This document shows positions 33,684 to 44,055 of a DNA stretch of 64,000 bases, one piece after another. This stretch comes from Lamellibrachia satsuma (lineage: Eukaryota; Annelida; Polychaeta; Sabellida; Siboglinidae), in the NCBI GenBank assembly GCA_033239005.1, contig BSQZ01000005.1:3119001-3183000 (forward strand), in the 5' to 3' direction. The notes beneath the pieces are model-generated. The model had not been told where the DNA came from. It saw only the letters and a program-made list of their open reading frames with translations, and did no database searches. Made by a program: the position numbers and the translations under genes. Position 1 is the first letter of the stretch; each line of letters opens with the position of its first letter.

Positions 33684-34666
33684 GACGTGTCACGCGCGCA
33701 CCAGTGAAAGCCGTCAAGCAATGGTTGTCGGAACAAGACGCGTACACCTTACACAAGCCGGTGAGAATTCGATTCAAGAGACGACGTGTCATCGTGGGTG
33801 GACGCAACCACCATTGGCAGGCCGATCTCGTCGACTTGTCAAAACTGAAAAAAGACAACGACGGATACGTGTTTCTGTTGACGGTGGTCGACGTCTTTTC
33901 AAAACGGGCCTGGTGCGTTCCTCTGAAAAACAAGTCGGCGTCGTCTCTGGTGACGGCATTGAAAGGATTGTTGGTCAACATCGCGCCTACAACCTTGCAA
34001 ACAGACAAAGGTTTGGAGTTCCTCAACAGATCCGTGAGGCGTTTGTTGAAGGAGCACGGTGTCCATCATTTCTCCACTCATAACGAGGAGACCAAGGCGA
34101 GTATCGTCGAAAGGTTCAACAGAACGCTGAAGACGCGTATGTGGCGATATTTTACGAAATATCAGACGGTGCGGTACATCGACGCGCTACAGGATTTTGT
34201 GCAGTCGTACAACGACACCTATCATCGAAGCATAGGCATGGCCCCTTCGCAAGTGAACGCGGCGAATCAAGAGGAGGTGTGGCAGCGCTTGTACGGTCAC
34301 GATGGTAAGGGTGTACCAAAGTTCAAGGTGGATGATCGCGTGCGCATCAGCAAAGCGAAGCGGCGGTTCGAGAAAGGGTACATGGCAAATTGGAGCGAGG
34401 AGCTCTTCACGATACGCGAAGTTCACGCCTCCGATCCACCCGTGTACCGTTTGGTCGACGATCTCGGTGAGGTGCTGGACGGAACCTTCTACGAACCGGA
34501 ACTGCAGAAAGTATTGGTCTCGAAAGATAAACTGTACCGCGTGGAATCGGTGCTGCAGCGACGGAAGGTGGGAAAACGAATGGAGGCGTTAGTCAAATGG
34601 TACGGCTACCCCACTTCGAACAACAGCTGGATCGATGCCAAGGCGCTCGTTCGGTATAAAGAGTAG
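33599..34666 (+). CDS. INT: Retroviral-type integrase with C-terminal chromodomain, intact
   Basis: ATG 33599 was chosen; an in-frame GTG start 12 bases upstream is possible. The RVE core has the D,D(35)E triad, counted from that GTG: Asp80 in WQADLVDL, Asp140 in LQTDKGLEF and Glu175 in SIVERFNRTL, with exactly 35 residues between the last two. A basic N-terminal region precedes it, and a chromodomain-like module closes the protein (YRVESVLQRR, ALVKWYGYPTSNNSW, about residues 317-355). Such a chromodomain may bias target choice through modified histones. The enzyme would join the AG/CT termini to host DNA with a 6-bp stagger. It is the only large core enzyme of this copy with no visible break. 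Confidence 0.95.
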   Translation: MGRRLEESLKRVYFDPKRVGSYGGVNALRRVTRAPVKAVKQWLSEQDAYTLHKPVRIRFKRRRVIVGGRNHHWQADLVDLSKLKKDNDGYVFLLTVVDVFSKRAWCVPLKNKSASSLVTALKGLLVNIAPTTLQTDKGLEFLNRSVRRLLKEHGVHHFSTHNEETKASIVERFNRTLKTRMWRYFTKYQTVRYIDALQDFVQSYNDTYHRSIGMAPSQVNAANQEEVWQRLYGHDGKGVPKFKVDDRVRISKAKRRFEKGYMANWSEELFTIREVHASDPPVYRLVDDLGEVLDGTFYEPELQKVLVSKDKLYRVESVLQRRKVGKRMEALVKWYGYPTSNNSWIDAKALVRYKE

Positions 34667-34696
34667 TTACGCGCCGGTCGACTCCTCATTCCAACG

Positions 34697-34967
34697 ATGT
34701 CTATCGTCGAAGAAGACAACGACGGGATAGACGTTACGGACGACAACGACAACGAGGTTGTTGCATCGCGTTGGCACCTCTTCGGCACCGATTGTCCCAA
34801 GACGGAAATCGTGTTCTTGTGTCAGGTCGTCGTCTTGTACACGATCATCGCGGTCAGCATCTACAATCTGACAACCGGTCACACCGACTCTAATCTTTGA
34901 CGGCCCTGTTGAGTAGTTCATTGGGCTACCTGCTACCCAATCCATCCGTGAAACGCGATGACGGCTG
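34697..34967 (+). pseudogene. Small transmembrane protein (SLGYLLPNP type), frameshifted
   Basis: The acidic N-terminus MSIVEEDNDGIDV is followed by a transmembrane segment TEIVFLCQVVVLYTIIAVSI. A -1 frameshift at about 34897-34902 moves the conserved ending ALLSSSLGYLLPNPSVKR into another frame, ending at TGA 34965-34967 and overlapping the next ATG (34958). This two-part layout is common next to Polinton capsid genes. Function unknown, presumably a membrane-associated virion protein. Confidence 0.75.
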
Positions 34968-35754
34968 ATTTCTACCTGACGTTGCCTAGCAACGCGTCGA
35001 TGCACCTGCATCCCGACAACACGTTGACCCATTACGTCACGTCCTTACCGCAACGCATCAGTCTGTCCGGCGAATGGGAATGCGGGTTGGTGGAGATCCA
35101 GTACCCGCACGATTGGTACAATGTCAGAGAGAAGGATTCCTGGTTCTTCCTCTCGGAAAGCTCTAGCGATGGTCATTCTGTAGGAGGCATAGCAACGGGA
35201 TATTACGACGGAACTCGTAAACTCATACGAGCCATCAACCGCTCGCTAGCGGGTATCGCGGTACGTCAAAGAGTGAAATTAAGCTACAGCGACATCACTC
35301 AAAAGTATCCGTACGCATGTCACCGAGTACCGAATTCACAACCCTGGGTTCTATGGGAGTCATACTAGGTCTCGACGCAAGGACCATCCGTAGTCCTGAA
35401 AGTCACGTGCCGCTAGATGGTGATGGAGAGGTGTACACCTTCGTGAAAGAAGGGGATTCCGTGGTGGACATGAAGCAAGGGTTCGAGTCACTCTACGTGT
35501 ACACGAACGTCGTGGAATCGCGCGTCGTCGGCGACAGTCTCGTACCGCTGTTGAGGATTGTTCCGATACAAGGCGAACACGGGCATACGATCTCGAGACA
35601 TTTCGAGCACGTTCAGTACTTGCCCATGTTGCGCAAGGAGTTTGGAACAATCGAAATCGATATAAGAGACGATACCGGGCATGCCGTGCCATTCGAACGC
35701 GGCAAGGTGACGGTGACGCTTCATTTTCGACGTCGCAAGACTGGTCTGTTCTGA
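34958..35754 (+). pseudogene. mCP: Minor capsid (penton-type) protein, frameshifted
   Basis: The N-terminal frame reads FYLTLPSNASMHLHPDNTLT and WECGLVEIQYPHDWYN, characteristic of the Polinton minor capsid protein, a single jelly roll placed at capsid vertices. A -1 frameshift at about 35310-35345 moves the C-terminal half into another frame (STEFTTLGSMGVILGL ... LYVYTNVVESRVVGDS ... FGTIEIDIRDDTG). Both halves retain family patterns, so the gene was complete before the break. The start overlaps the upstream membrane-protein gene. Confidence 0.88.
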
Positions 35755-35757
35755 AGA

Positions 35758-36167
35758 ATGAATTACAACGATTATTACACCCGACAAGCGGGAGGGGCTT
35801 TACCTACTTTGTCGGTGCCAGAGTGCAACGAGGACACGGGTTGGGTAGTCTGTTCGGAGGTCTGATTCGGAGCGCCATGCCACTCATCAAGCGAGGAGCC
35901 GTGGCTTTGGGAAAGGGGGCGTTGAAGACCGGCTTGCGCATAGCCGACGACGTCATGTCCGGTCAGAACATAAAAACGGCGGCCAAACGACGCGCTACCG
36001 ATGCCGGTAAAGATTTGATACGCGGTATGTTGACAACTCCTGGCGTGCGACCCCAGAAACGTATAAAACGCGCGACAGCACCGCGACGGGTCAGTGCAGT
36101 GAAAAGACGTCGTAAAGCGCAGACGATTCGTGAACGTGACGTGTTCGACGATGGCTTTCGTGCATAG
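35758..36167 (+). pseudogene. Virion core protein, adenovirus pX-like, frameshifted
   Basis: The first frame reads MNYNDYYTRQAGGALP from ATG 35758. A -1 frameshift near 35803-35808 moves the rest to the frame with GLGSLFGGLIRSAMPLIKRG and a strongly basic tail with PQKRIKRA and KRRRKAQT. The order (tyrosine-rich start, Gly-rich amphipathic segment, Arg/Lys-rich tail) is that of adintovirus/Polinton core proteins compared with adenovirus pX. It would condense DNA in the virion. The end overlaps the major capsid start (ATG 36151). Confidence 0.82.
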
Positions 36168-37463
36168 ACAATCTTGCGAGGGGGTCAAGAGCGAACTCGA
36201 TCTCGGCGTGCCGCCGACTCAGACCAGCATCGAAGACGCACAATGGGTGGAACACCAACCGATGGCCTCCTCGAGTCGGGTGGTCCCATAGAATTCTTGC
36301 TACCCGGATCGGGAGATACTTACCTGGATCTCGCCAGCAGCTACCTGCACGTGCAAGCGAAGGTAACCAAAGGCAACGGGACGCCTCTCGACCCCGACAA
36401 CGCTGTGGCTCCAGTGAATAATTGGTTGCATTCGTTATTCAGTCAAGTCGACGTCTACCTAAACGGCACGCTCGTGACTCCTTCGACAAACACGTACCCG
36501 TATCGCGCCTATATCGAAACGCTGTTGAGTTACGGCAGCGAAGCCAAAGAGACTCAACTGACGAGTCAACTGTGGTACAAAGACACCGCCGGTCGCATGG
36601 ATGCCGTCAACATTGTCGACGAGGCCGTAATGGACCGAGGGTTGGTGTCTCGGCGAGCGCACGTCACGCAGAATCGTGTCGTTGACATGATGGGACGACT
36701 ACACGTGGACCTGTTCCTACAAGATCGTTACCTGCTCAACGGCGTCGATGTCAAGATACGACTGGTGCGAAGCAAGGATACGTTCGCGCTCATGGCCGGT
36801 GGTGGCAACCTCGATTATAAAGTACACATCGTCAACGCCACCATGTTCGCGAGGAAAGCCACACTGAATCCGACCGTTCAGATGGCGCACATCAAGGCAC
36901 TGGACAAGGGCACGGCCAAGTACCCGCTGCGTTCCGTCGACTGCAAAGTATATTCCATTCCCACAGGGGCAATGTCGCACACGCACGAAAACCTGTTCCT
37001 CGGTACCCTACCGAAACGTCTGGTACTATGCTGCATCGACAACGACGCGTACAACGGTTCGTACGCGAAGAACCCGTTTCACGCCAAGCACAACAACGTC
37101 AACTTCCTCGCCGTTTACGTGGATGGTCGACAGGTACCCTCCAAACCTCTCCAGCCGAATTTCGATGAGAATCGATTCATCAGAAGTTACCTCAACCTGT
37201 TCACCTCGACTGGCAAGGTATCACAGGACGAAGGGAACGGTCTGACTCGTGACGACTTCCGTGATGGGTACACCTTCTTTGGTTTCGACCTGACCCCGGA
37301 CGCGTGTGATGGATCGTGCTTCCATCTGGTACAAAAGGGCAACCTGCGCATCGAGATGCATTTCGCTGCAGCGCTCCAACAGACCATCAACGTCGTCGTG
37401 TACGCAGAATTCGAATCGGTGCTGGAAATCGACAAGAGCAGGAACGTCATCTACGATTTCTGA
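36151..37463 (+). pseudogene. MCP: Major capsid protein (double jelly roll, hexon-type), frameshifted near N-terminus
   Basis: The true start is ATG 36151 (MAFVHRQSCEGVKSELDL), giving the family hallmark VPPTQTSIEDAQWV. A -1 frameshift near 36275-36290 moves the rest into the long frame: GPIEFLLPGSGDTYLDL, WLHSLFSQVDVYLNG, the FARKATLNP connection, and YTFFGFDLTPDACDG near the end. The long frame alone (from 36174) has an artefactual arginine-rich N-terminus. The protein would form the trimeric capsomer of an icosahedral virion. Its stop overlaps the protease ATG (TGATG). Confidence 0.93.
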
Positions 37464-37912
37464 TGGAGACAAGCCAGATTGCGCGTCTCATGGTGAGAGA
37501 CGCACGAACTCGTTCGATCGTTCGCGACGTCGTACCCAAAGACGGACTGCCTACGATGATCGATGCTTTCCCGTTCGCTTTCGTATGCAACACTCACGAC
37601 GGCGATAAACCCGGTCAACATTGGATCGCTCTCTACGTGGATGCCGACAGACGCGGTGAATACTTCTGCTCGTACGGACTACCGCCGCTACATGGCACAT
37701 TTCGCGTGTTCCTGAACGAACATTGTTCCGAGTGGAGTCACAATGCCAAGAGACTTCAGAGTCCTCTATCTAACGTGTGCGGACAATACTGCATTGCTTA
37801 TTTGGTGCTTCGTTGTAACGGCATACCGATGAAGGCTTTCGTCAATACATTTGGTAGTGATTTAGTAGCAAACGATTGTCGCGTGTTTGATTGGGTTAAG
37901 ACCCTGAGATAG
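37463..37912 (+). CDS. PRO: Adenain-like cysteine protease (ULP1/C5 type), altered acidic residue
   Basis: A 149-codon frame starts METSQIARLM at the TGATG overlap with the capsid gene. The catalytic His is in GQHWIALYVD and the nucleophile region is NVCGQYCIAYL, with the family Gln before Cys. The box that normally supplies the third, acidic residue (Phe-Asp-Ser-Tyr in relatives) reads EYFCSYGLPP here, with Cys in place of Asp. The frame is otherwise open over the usual length. It would mature capsid and core proteins. Activity of this copy is doubtful. Confidence 0.9.
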   Translation: METSQIARLMVRDARTRSIVRDVVPKDGLPTMIDAFPFAFVCNTHDGDKPGQHWIALYVDADRRGEYFCSYGLPPLHGTFRVFLNEHCSEWSHNAKRLQSPLSNVCGQYCIAYLVLRCNGIPMKAFVNTFGSDLVANDCRVFDWVKTLR

Positions 37913-38280
37913 GGTAAACTGTAATACAGCATAGCTTGTTTATTGCTTCGATGTATTGGTAAAACTTACCAGCTGCTAGTATCTGTATTGTTATGCAATT
38001 AAAAGATGATTGTGTGTGTGCACACGACCGACTGCGTTTGTTCCGTTTTTAAGATGGCCGCGTTTCGGCGGCAAGCAGATGGACACACGAGTCATTCATC
38101 CTCCTCACCTCATTAATCATCCACGATTTTTATGAAACTCATACGCATAACTTTTATGAAACTATAACCGACGAATCGCAGCTCTACACCATTCACCGAT
38201 AACGTACTGAACCCTGATTGATTAGCTCTCTCATTCATTTTAATCGTCGTCGCGATATGTGGAGTTTTCGCTAGGTTTTC
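37913..38280. other. Right non-coding end of the Polinton
   Basis: No gene is seen. A CAATTAAAAG stretch at about 37996 may serve as a weak polyadenylation region for the plus-strand genes. Confidence 0.45.
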
Positions 38281-38440
38281 ATTGAAATTAAAATTTAAAA
38301 TAAAAATTAAAATATGTCTATTTTTAGAAAATTAAAATTAACCAATGTCTATTTTTAGCTACCATCTATTTTTAGCTACCACCAAAAATCGACCAAAATT
38401 GCCGCCACAATTGCTTATTGAAAACCACCTACATACTACT
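38281..38440 (-). repeat. Polinton right terminal inverted repeat
   Basis: 160-bp inverted partner of 23153-23312, ending CATACTACT. It is followed directly by the GGCACC duplication. Confidence 0.96.
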
Positions 38441-38446
38441 GGCACC
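38441..38446. repeat. Polinton right target-site duplication GGCACC
   Basis: Identical to 23147-23152. It continues into GTTGTAATGACAGTGGCG, which matches the empty-site flank at 60764. Confidence 0.95.
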
Positions 38447-38574
38447 GTTGTAATGACAGTGGCGCTACATAGTGAACAGGAAGCAACCAACTAGGTAATT
38501 TGCTTTCCGGATAGTAATGATCGTATGACATAATTCGTGGAGGCGCTGACAGCAGGTTCGTATTAGAAAAAAAA

Positions 38575-38925
38575 AACATTGGATGCTGGCCCAAGCAGTC
38601 CGCCATGGTGGTGCATCCCAGTCCTACAGTGTACAGCTTGACAATGGCTGTGTAGTTCGGCGAAACATATCACAAATAAACACCACCAACGAGACTGATC
38701 TGGATTTCTCACGTCACGATGTTTGTCCAATACAACTTCCGTGTCAAGAAGACGCGGGAAGATCAAATATCTGCAGAAGAACAGCTTGTTCGCCCGACCG
38801 AGCCACCTCCTCAGCACCAGGGAGTCGAACCTCCTGACCAGAACAGTGCCAGTCCGATGGTTGGGCACGGGGATGGCAATAGTGTCTCCGTATCGCCGCC
38901 ACGTTACGGCGAATAAACAATAATT
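38575..38925 (+). pseudogene. Gypsy pol C-terminal remnant (unit 1 copy)
   Basis: The frame reads GGASQSYSVQLDNGCVVRRN, like the C-terminus of Ty3/gypsy integrases ('.RSY.V....G...RRNR..L'), then becomes Pro/Gln-rich in another frame. Equivalent sequences are at 51512-51770 and 60932-61246, so this fossil predates the tandem duplication. Confidence 0.5.
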
Positions 38926-41322
38926 CGCAAAGACGCTTTTCTTGTTTGTTCGGTTAAGTGATCACCATTATGAATAGTTTATTGTTTATGGTTTATGTGT
39001 AATTTTTGATACGAAAAACGGGCGCATTATTATGATGTTAGCTGACTTAGTTTATAAGCCTGGAAGGCGATATCAATATGGTAAAATGCATATATTGGAA
39101 ACTTTGGAACATATGAGTGACGTAGATCAGAGCAAATGTGTGGACGCTACTGTGTCATGATTAAACGTTATTACTTCGTGCGCTATATAAATAGATGCGT
39201 GTCGCGTAAAGCGTACGCGCTCCGATCCGAGTTGACAAAAGGCCAAAAGTTAATGAGTTAGAGACGCAGGCGTCCCGTTAGCCAAATTACACGTGTGTGG
39301 TAAAACTTTGAGGTTTAATCTTGACCAGTAAAGAATAGAGGACTATGTGACGTTTATGTTTGGAGGAATCGTGGAGATTCGCTCCTAAATTCACGCGAAT
39401 GTGCAATACGGGAAAGAGAGACGCTAATTTTCAAAGTGAGGTCGACGGAGGGACACGGAGACGTGTGTGTGTGTGTGCGTGCGTGTGTGTGTGCGTGCGT
39501 GTGTGCGTGCGTGCGTGCGTGCGTGCGTATGTGTGTGCATGTGTGTGGAAAACACGTGAAGTTCCTTACACGACGTCACGAAGACTGTTGGTCTAAAATG
39601 TAATAACCAGTTGCGAACGACGAGAACCTGTCGTGCCTGTCCAAGGGCGAGGGACAGTGTCACCGATGTGGATACGATTGGATATACTTTGTTTACCTGT
39701 GATTCATTTTCCACTATACTGATGTTTTTATTTACCTTTGATTAATGTTTCATATACGTACCTCCAGTAGTAATCAGGAGTGTGTCGTAATGTGTTACCG
39801 CAAACCAGTCGATAGTAACATTTGATGGTAGCACATAATCAAAAAGGTTTATACCGGGAGATACTCCGCATTGTTTGCACTAACTACTATGTTTTGGGGC
39901 GTATCAATACATATCTATATATTAAATACCTGACTTCATTGTTGTGACCTTTTGTGCTAACGTCATTTCATGAGCGTTGAATTTAACTTTGCGGCCCGCT
40001 CCTAGACAGAGGCACTTGTGAACGAAGTTATAGATCCATGACACGCACAGTAACATTGTAATCTGCCCCTTAACCTGTGGGAAAAAGTATGGTTTTCACC
40101 ACATTTGTCCAACAATGTGTATCGTAGTGATTTGTTTGGATTGTATGGTTGGCGCTTTTGTGTTGCCAGATTCAAACATTAATGGGCGAGTTTCGTAAAT
40201 CACATTTCATCATGGCAACTGGCAGTTAAGTAGGTCGCATCTTTATATACTCCACGGTTACTACAACCAAACACATCGGCGTCAGTTGGAATGAAACGAC
40301 AGACCTCGTTCGTCTTAATGCTTGATTAGCGCCTACTAAAATCATACTCTGTATATGTTTATATAAAGAAACACATGTTTATCTCATAACATTCAGGCAA
40401 TCAATTTTATTTAAAAAAAAACACGCATATTGAACTAAAGATGTCATTACTACATTACATAACTATAAGTTCTTGAACAAGGCAAGAATGAGCTTAATAT
40501 TTGTATTTCTTGCCCTGTTACTTACATCCAACCAACAGCGTTTATTCAAATTCAAACAAAATCAGTTAGTAATTCATTATAAACAAACAACTTGTAAGTG
40601 AAATGTTTGAAAGGAATAATACAAAGGTGAAATATTTATAAAGTTGTGTTACTCCCTTACTAAAAAAATCTAAACTTGGTAATACAAAGCATGGAACCAA
40701 AATTTTTATAGAATGCACTATTTGTTTTTCGAAGCGTCATTGACGGAATCACCAAATCTACTTTTACGCAAGGTGGCGCTGCGAACCTACAATATCCATT
40801 CGCACTGCCTAGTTGGGTATCTTTGGTGTGACTACTGTTGACTGTTTGGAGATGTTTACAATCCGCAACAAGTTAAGATTGCTTTTTAATATTTGAATAT
40901 GTGTGCATTTTCGTGAAATTGTCTTGCATCAATATTAAAAATTATAGATAAATAGACAACCGCATGCACCATCTTACATTCCAGTAATATATACGTCCAG
41001 TATTGTCTAGGTTATTATAATGCGTCGTACGATGAAACTCAATCATATACGAAGTGTCCGCAGTAGTTCGCTTAGTAGTGTAGACTATACTCCTGAAATA
41101 ATGCCAGGATCATGTCGATACAAGATAATTGACAGTCAGAAAGGAAAACATATGCCGTATGTGTAATTGATACAATATTCCATTTTACTTTTGCACATTT
41201 GAAAAGGCTTTGAATTGAAAACAAACGGCTTGCGTAAAACTACAAGCGCCCTAATAATTAACGACGGCAACACTGCAGTGAGCTATGTTGCAGATACGAC
41301 TCAGAGTGGGTGTCTTTCCTGA
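38926..41322. other. Non-coding host DNA with a TG/CG microsatellite
   Basis: A (GTGTGTGC)n-like tract lies at 39462-39545. A short frame with EESWRFAPKFTR at about 39360-39460 recurs at 52245 and 61700, but with stops in some copies. AT-rich sequence fills the rest. No recognised gene is present. Confidence 0.5.
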
Positions 41323-41328
41323 TTTATT
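41323..41328 (-). promoter_or_regulatory. AATAAA overlapping the stop codon, copy B
   Basis: ACAAAATAAATC on the minus strand; the stop TAA is part of AATAAA. Confidence 0.55.
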
Positions 41329-42880
41329 TTGTACACACGACACAAGTGATTTCCCATCCTTCTACATAACTGGGACAAGGCAGCGATCCACCGCAAGTAG
41401 CCTCGATGACGTAGAATGGGGCGCCATCCTTATTCACCCCTCCACCTAGGATAACTTCCGGGGCGTTATTCATACATACATAGGTTGTTCGGCCTTTGTG
41501 TGAGTAATGTTCCGCCATCAAGTAGCCAGAATACTCCTTTGTCCACCCGTCTGGACAGGTCAGTTTGGCCGGAATCATCAGCTTCGTTGGTCGGCTGGTC
41601 ACAAGGCACACGGCACACGGGACGTCGTTGTCGTGCAGCGACTGTGCGTTAGCTTTTGAGAACGGGTCGTTTGACTGTATTTCGTATTCAGCGCCGTACA
41701 ATTGGCCGCCGGACTTGCAGCCTGCCGTGGTTTTCCCCCATTCAGGGTCTCTTGGCATGCAGAGATAGTTCGAGCCGCCGGCACTGTGTATGTAGTGTGA
41801 CCCGGCTACGACACCTTGAACAGCAACAAATATGAAGATCTTCTTTAGGTATTTGAGAGAAGTACAAAATGTGCACTTTTTGACTACCTCCTTTGCTTTT
41901 TGACGATACCGAAAACATGTAAGTACAGTGAAACTATGAAACAATTATAATGAACGGCGTAGCATCGTCAGATCTTTGAGAAAGACATACATTTCGTCAA
42001 CAACAAAGAACTCTGTATCCGGCTAAAATACTTGCCCCAGTAGAGCAGTTCCGTGTCATTTCCCGAACACGTCTTCCGTCCCCACAGGATGTACACAGCG
42101 CCGCCTTTCGACGAATGTTGATTGTCACTTACTGAAAAGTTAGTTCGAACTACAATAATATTCAATGAAGTACTTACTTTATGAATACAATGGCATTATC
42201 CAAAATACAATTTATGTCATGTCTGTTTTATGTGGGTTGCTATGGGAATTAGATACTAGTTGGGCATGGGTAGACTACTGTCTAGAACTTCCGTCGTATA
42301 ATCATAAGCTCAGTGTAACTAATCAGTTTTATGTACTGTGCTACTTTGTTAATATAAACTAATGTTTGTCCTTATTTGATTGGGTACACCAATATATTAT
42401 TATGCAAAATGTCGTAATAACACTGATTTCGAGGAGGAAGCCCGTTTCTCCCGCCAACATGGGCACTCCGCCGCAAGACGGTGAGTAGTGTAGGAAGAAA
42501 GAGATATTATGTGCCACCAACCTTACAGCACCAGGAGAGAAGTGTCATTAGTAAGAACATGTACAACAGATGACGTTACCCACCGGTCTCCGCTTGTGTC
42601 TTGTATTTTACGTCGTCGATTTTCACTTCCAGTTGTTTCATGGTCGCCCTCAGATCAGGTATAGCGGCGATGACCTTGTTGACCAAAGTGATTCCGCCTG
42701 TAGACTGTCCACGACGGCTCTCAGTTCCATGACGTCCCGCATAAGCTGACTGACACAGATGTCACGGAAGGTGTATGTGCACAGCCCGTCGTTAGATACT
42801 GCCCCCCTCGTGAGCTGACCGAGGGCAACATCGCCAAAGACGACGAAGAGAAACGCCAGTTGAACGTACGTCGTCATCAT
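41324..42880 (-). pseudogene. Short-chain collagen C4-like gene, copy B, exon 1 frameshifted
   Basis: Exons on the minus strand are 42880-42584, 42131-42036 and 41814-41324, with the same phases and GC donor as the other copies. Exon 1 is 297 nt instead of 298: a one-base deletion at about 42690 inside the coiled coil shifts the frame after VVDSLQAE, so the C-terminal domain cannot be read from the normal ATG. Exons 2 and 3 are otherwise open, with YILWGRKTC (Leu where other copies have Arg) and CPDGWTKEYSGYLMAEH. Either a real inactivation or an assembly error. The subtype groups with copy D (EWGKTTAG, GNDTELLYW). Confidence 0.8.
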
Positions 42881-42922
42881 GTTTACCAATTGCTGAAGTC
42901 TGTTGTTTTCGTCCGTGTCGTC

Positions 42923-42930
42923 CCTTTAAG
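42923..42930 (-). promoter_or_regulatory. TATA-like box of copy B
   Basis: ACTTAAAGG about 45 bp upstream of the ATG, in the context conserved in all four copies. Confidence 0.45.
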
Positions 42931-43546
42931 TATCGCCACGACTCGATGTGTCGCTAGCCACGTCATATGAGGTTGTCTACCGATAACAAACTGAATGCTA
43001 CATAGTTAAGTCGATTCCAGGGTGAAGTGTAATACTCTTCGAGCAGTCATAAGCACTGGAATCTGGATACCGCACTACAAAGCTTTCCTTTTAACATTTG
43101 ATAGCGCGCTGGTGCTAACTGTGGTCATTTTAAATCTACTATTAAACAACAGTTGCACTGATTTGACACATTTACTGAAACACGTAGAATTGCTACGCAT
43201 CTCATTACAATATGCAATATGCAAATAATTAGGCCCTACTGACTACATATTGAAATGCTGGAGGTCACAATACGATAATAAGTGTAATTGTCACCACTGA
43301 TCTAAGGACATCAACCTCCGACATCCCACCTGTTTTGAGGACAACCTACAATTTCCCACCTTCACCATTTTTTAGAATCCACTTCCCACCAATCCCACCT
43401 ATTTTGAGGCCAACTCACCAGTTCTTACCAACATTCCGCCCCCAACTTCCCTGCCACAATCCCACACGAGGGCGGATCTAGACCCTGAAACGGGGTGCCC
43501 AGTTTCCAAAAATACACACCAGCTAAGTAGCAGGATTCCTAATGCA

Positions 43547-43550
43547 CTCA

Positions 43551-43602
<52 letters not shown>

Positions 43603-43648
43603 TGCACGCACTCACGCACGCACGCACACGTACGCACGCACGCACATG
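43547..43648. repeat. (ACGC)n microsatellite
   Basis: About 100 bp of nearly pure ACGC, with a few ACTC variants. Confidence 0.95.
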
Positions 43649-43883
43649 TTTTTCGTGAGGGAAAATTGTCAAGGAAAAGCCTTATTTCTGCATGGCTAGG
43701 TGGACTCTGATGAGTGATAGGGGCCTTATAAGTGGTGGACCATTGTATATCAGGGGAGACCGGGGCTGAAGTCACTGTTTGTGAAAAGAGTTATTTCTGT
43801 CAACGTATACATTAAATGTATTATTCGTGTTAATAAAATGTTCCATACCATTGATATACCAAACTGTAGTTAGGCGGATATGA

Positions 43884-44055
43884 GGGGCAAATTGTTACAT
43901 CATACGGGGCAAGTTGTTACATCATACGGGGCAAGTTGTTACATCATACGGGGCAAGTTGTTACATCATACGGGGCAAGTTGTTACATCATACGGGGCAA
44001 GTTGTTACATCATACGGAGCAAGTTGTTACATCATACGGGGCATGTTGCTACAGC
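43884..44055. repeat. 22-bp minisatellite, 7-8 units
   Basis: The unit GTTACATCATACGGGGCAAGTT is repeated with almost no divergence, an expanded form of 15036-15092. Confidence 0.95.

Larger units (their letters stand above)
23153..38440 (+). mobile_element. Polinton (Maverick / adintovirus-like) element, 15,288 bp
   Basis: The borders are defined by 160-bp inverted repeats beginning AGTAGTATGTAGG (AG...CT ends) and by GGCACC target duplications. The right two thirds carries the full virus-like gene set on the plus strand: PolB, FtsK/HerA-type ATPase, integrase, minor and major capsid, pX-like core protein and adenain-like protease, plus small conserved proteins. Genes abut or overlap (TAG|ATG, TGATG), as in a compact viral genome. 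The left 3.8 kb is AT-rich accessory DNA. Multiple breaks make this copy defective as sequenced. A paralogous empty site is present at 60758. Confidence 0.97.
38447..43287. repeat. Segmental duplication unit 1, right part
   Basis: This part aligns with 51429-about 56170 (unit 2), and its first 1.6 kb also with 60764-62345 (unit 3). It contains gene copy B. Confidence 0.85.

Noticed and set aside
36174..36285. Arginine-rich N-terminus of the long major-capsid frame
   Set aside because: The family N-terminus lies in the other frame from ATG 36151; the Arg-rich stretch is out-of-frame sequence before the frameshift.
31715..36290. Programmed -1 ribosomal frameshifting as explanation for the Polinton breaks
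   Set aside because: Six or seven independent sites without a common slippery heptamer, together with a nonsense codon and active-site changes, fit decay or assembly indels better.
39360..39596. Zinc-finger-like CRLCLEESW frame repeated in three units
   Set aside because: Stops and frame changes occur in two of three copies, and no complete Cys/His pattern is present.
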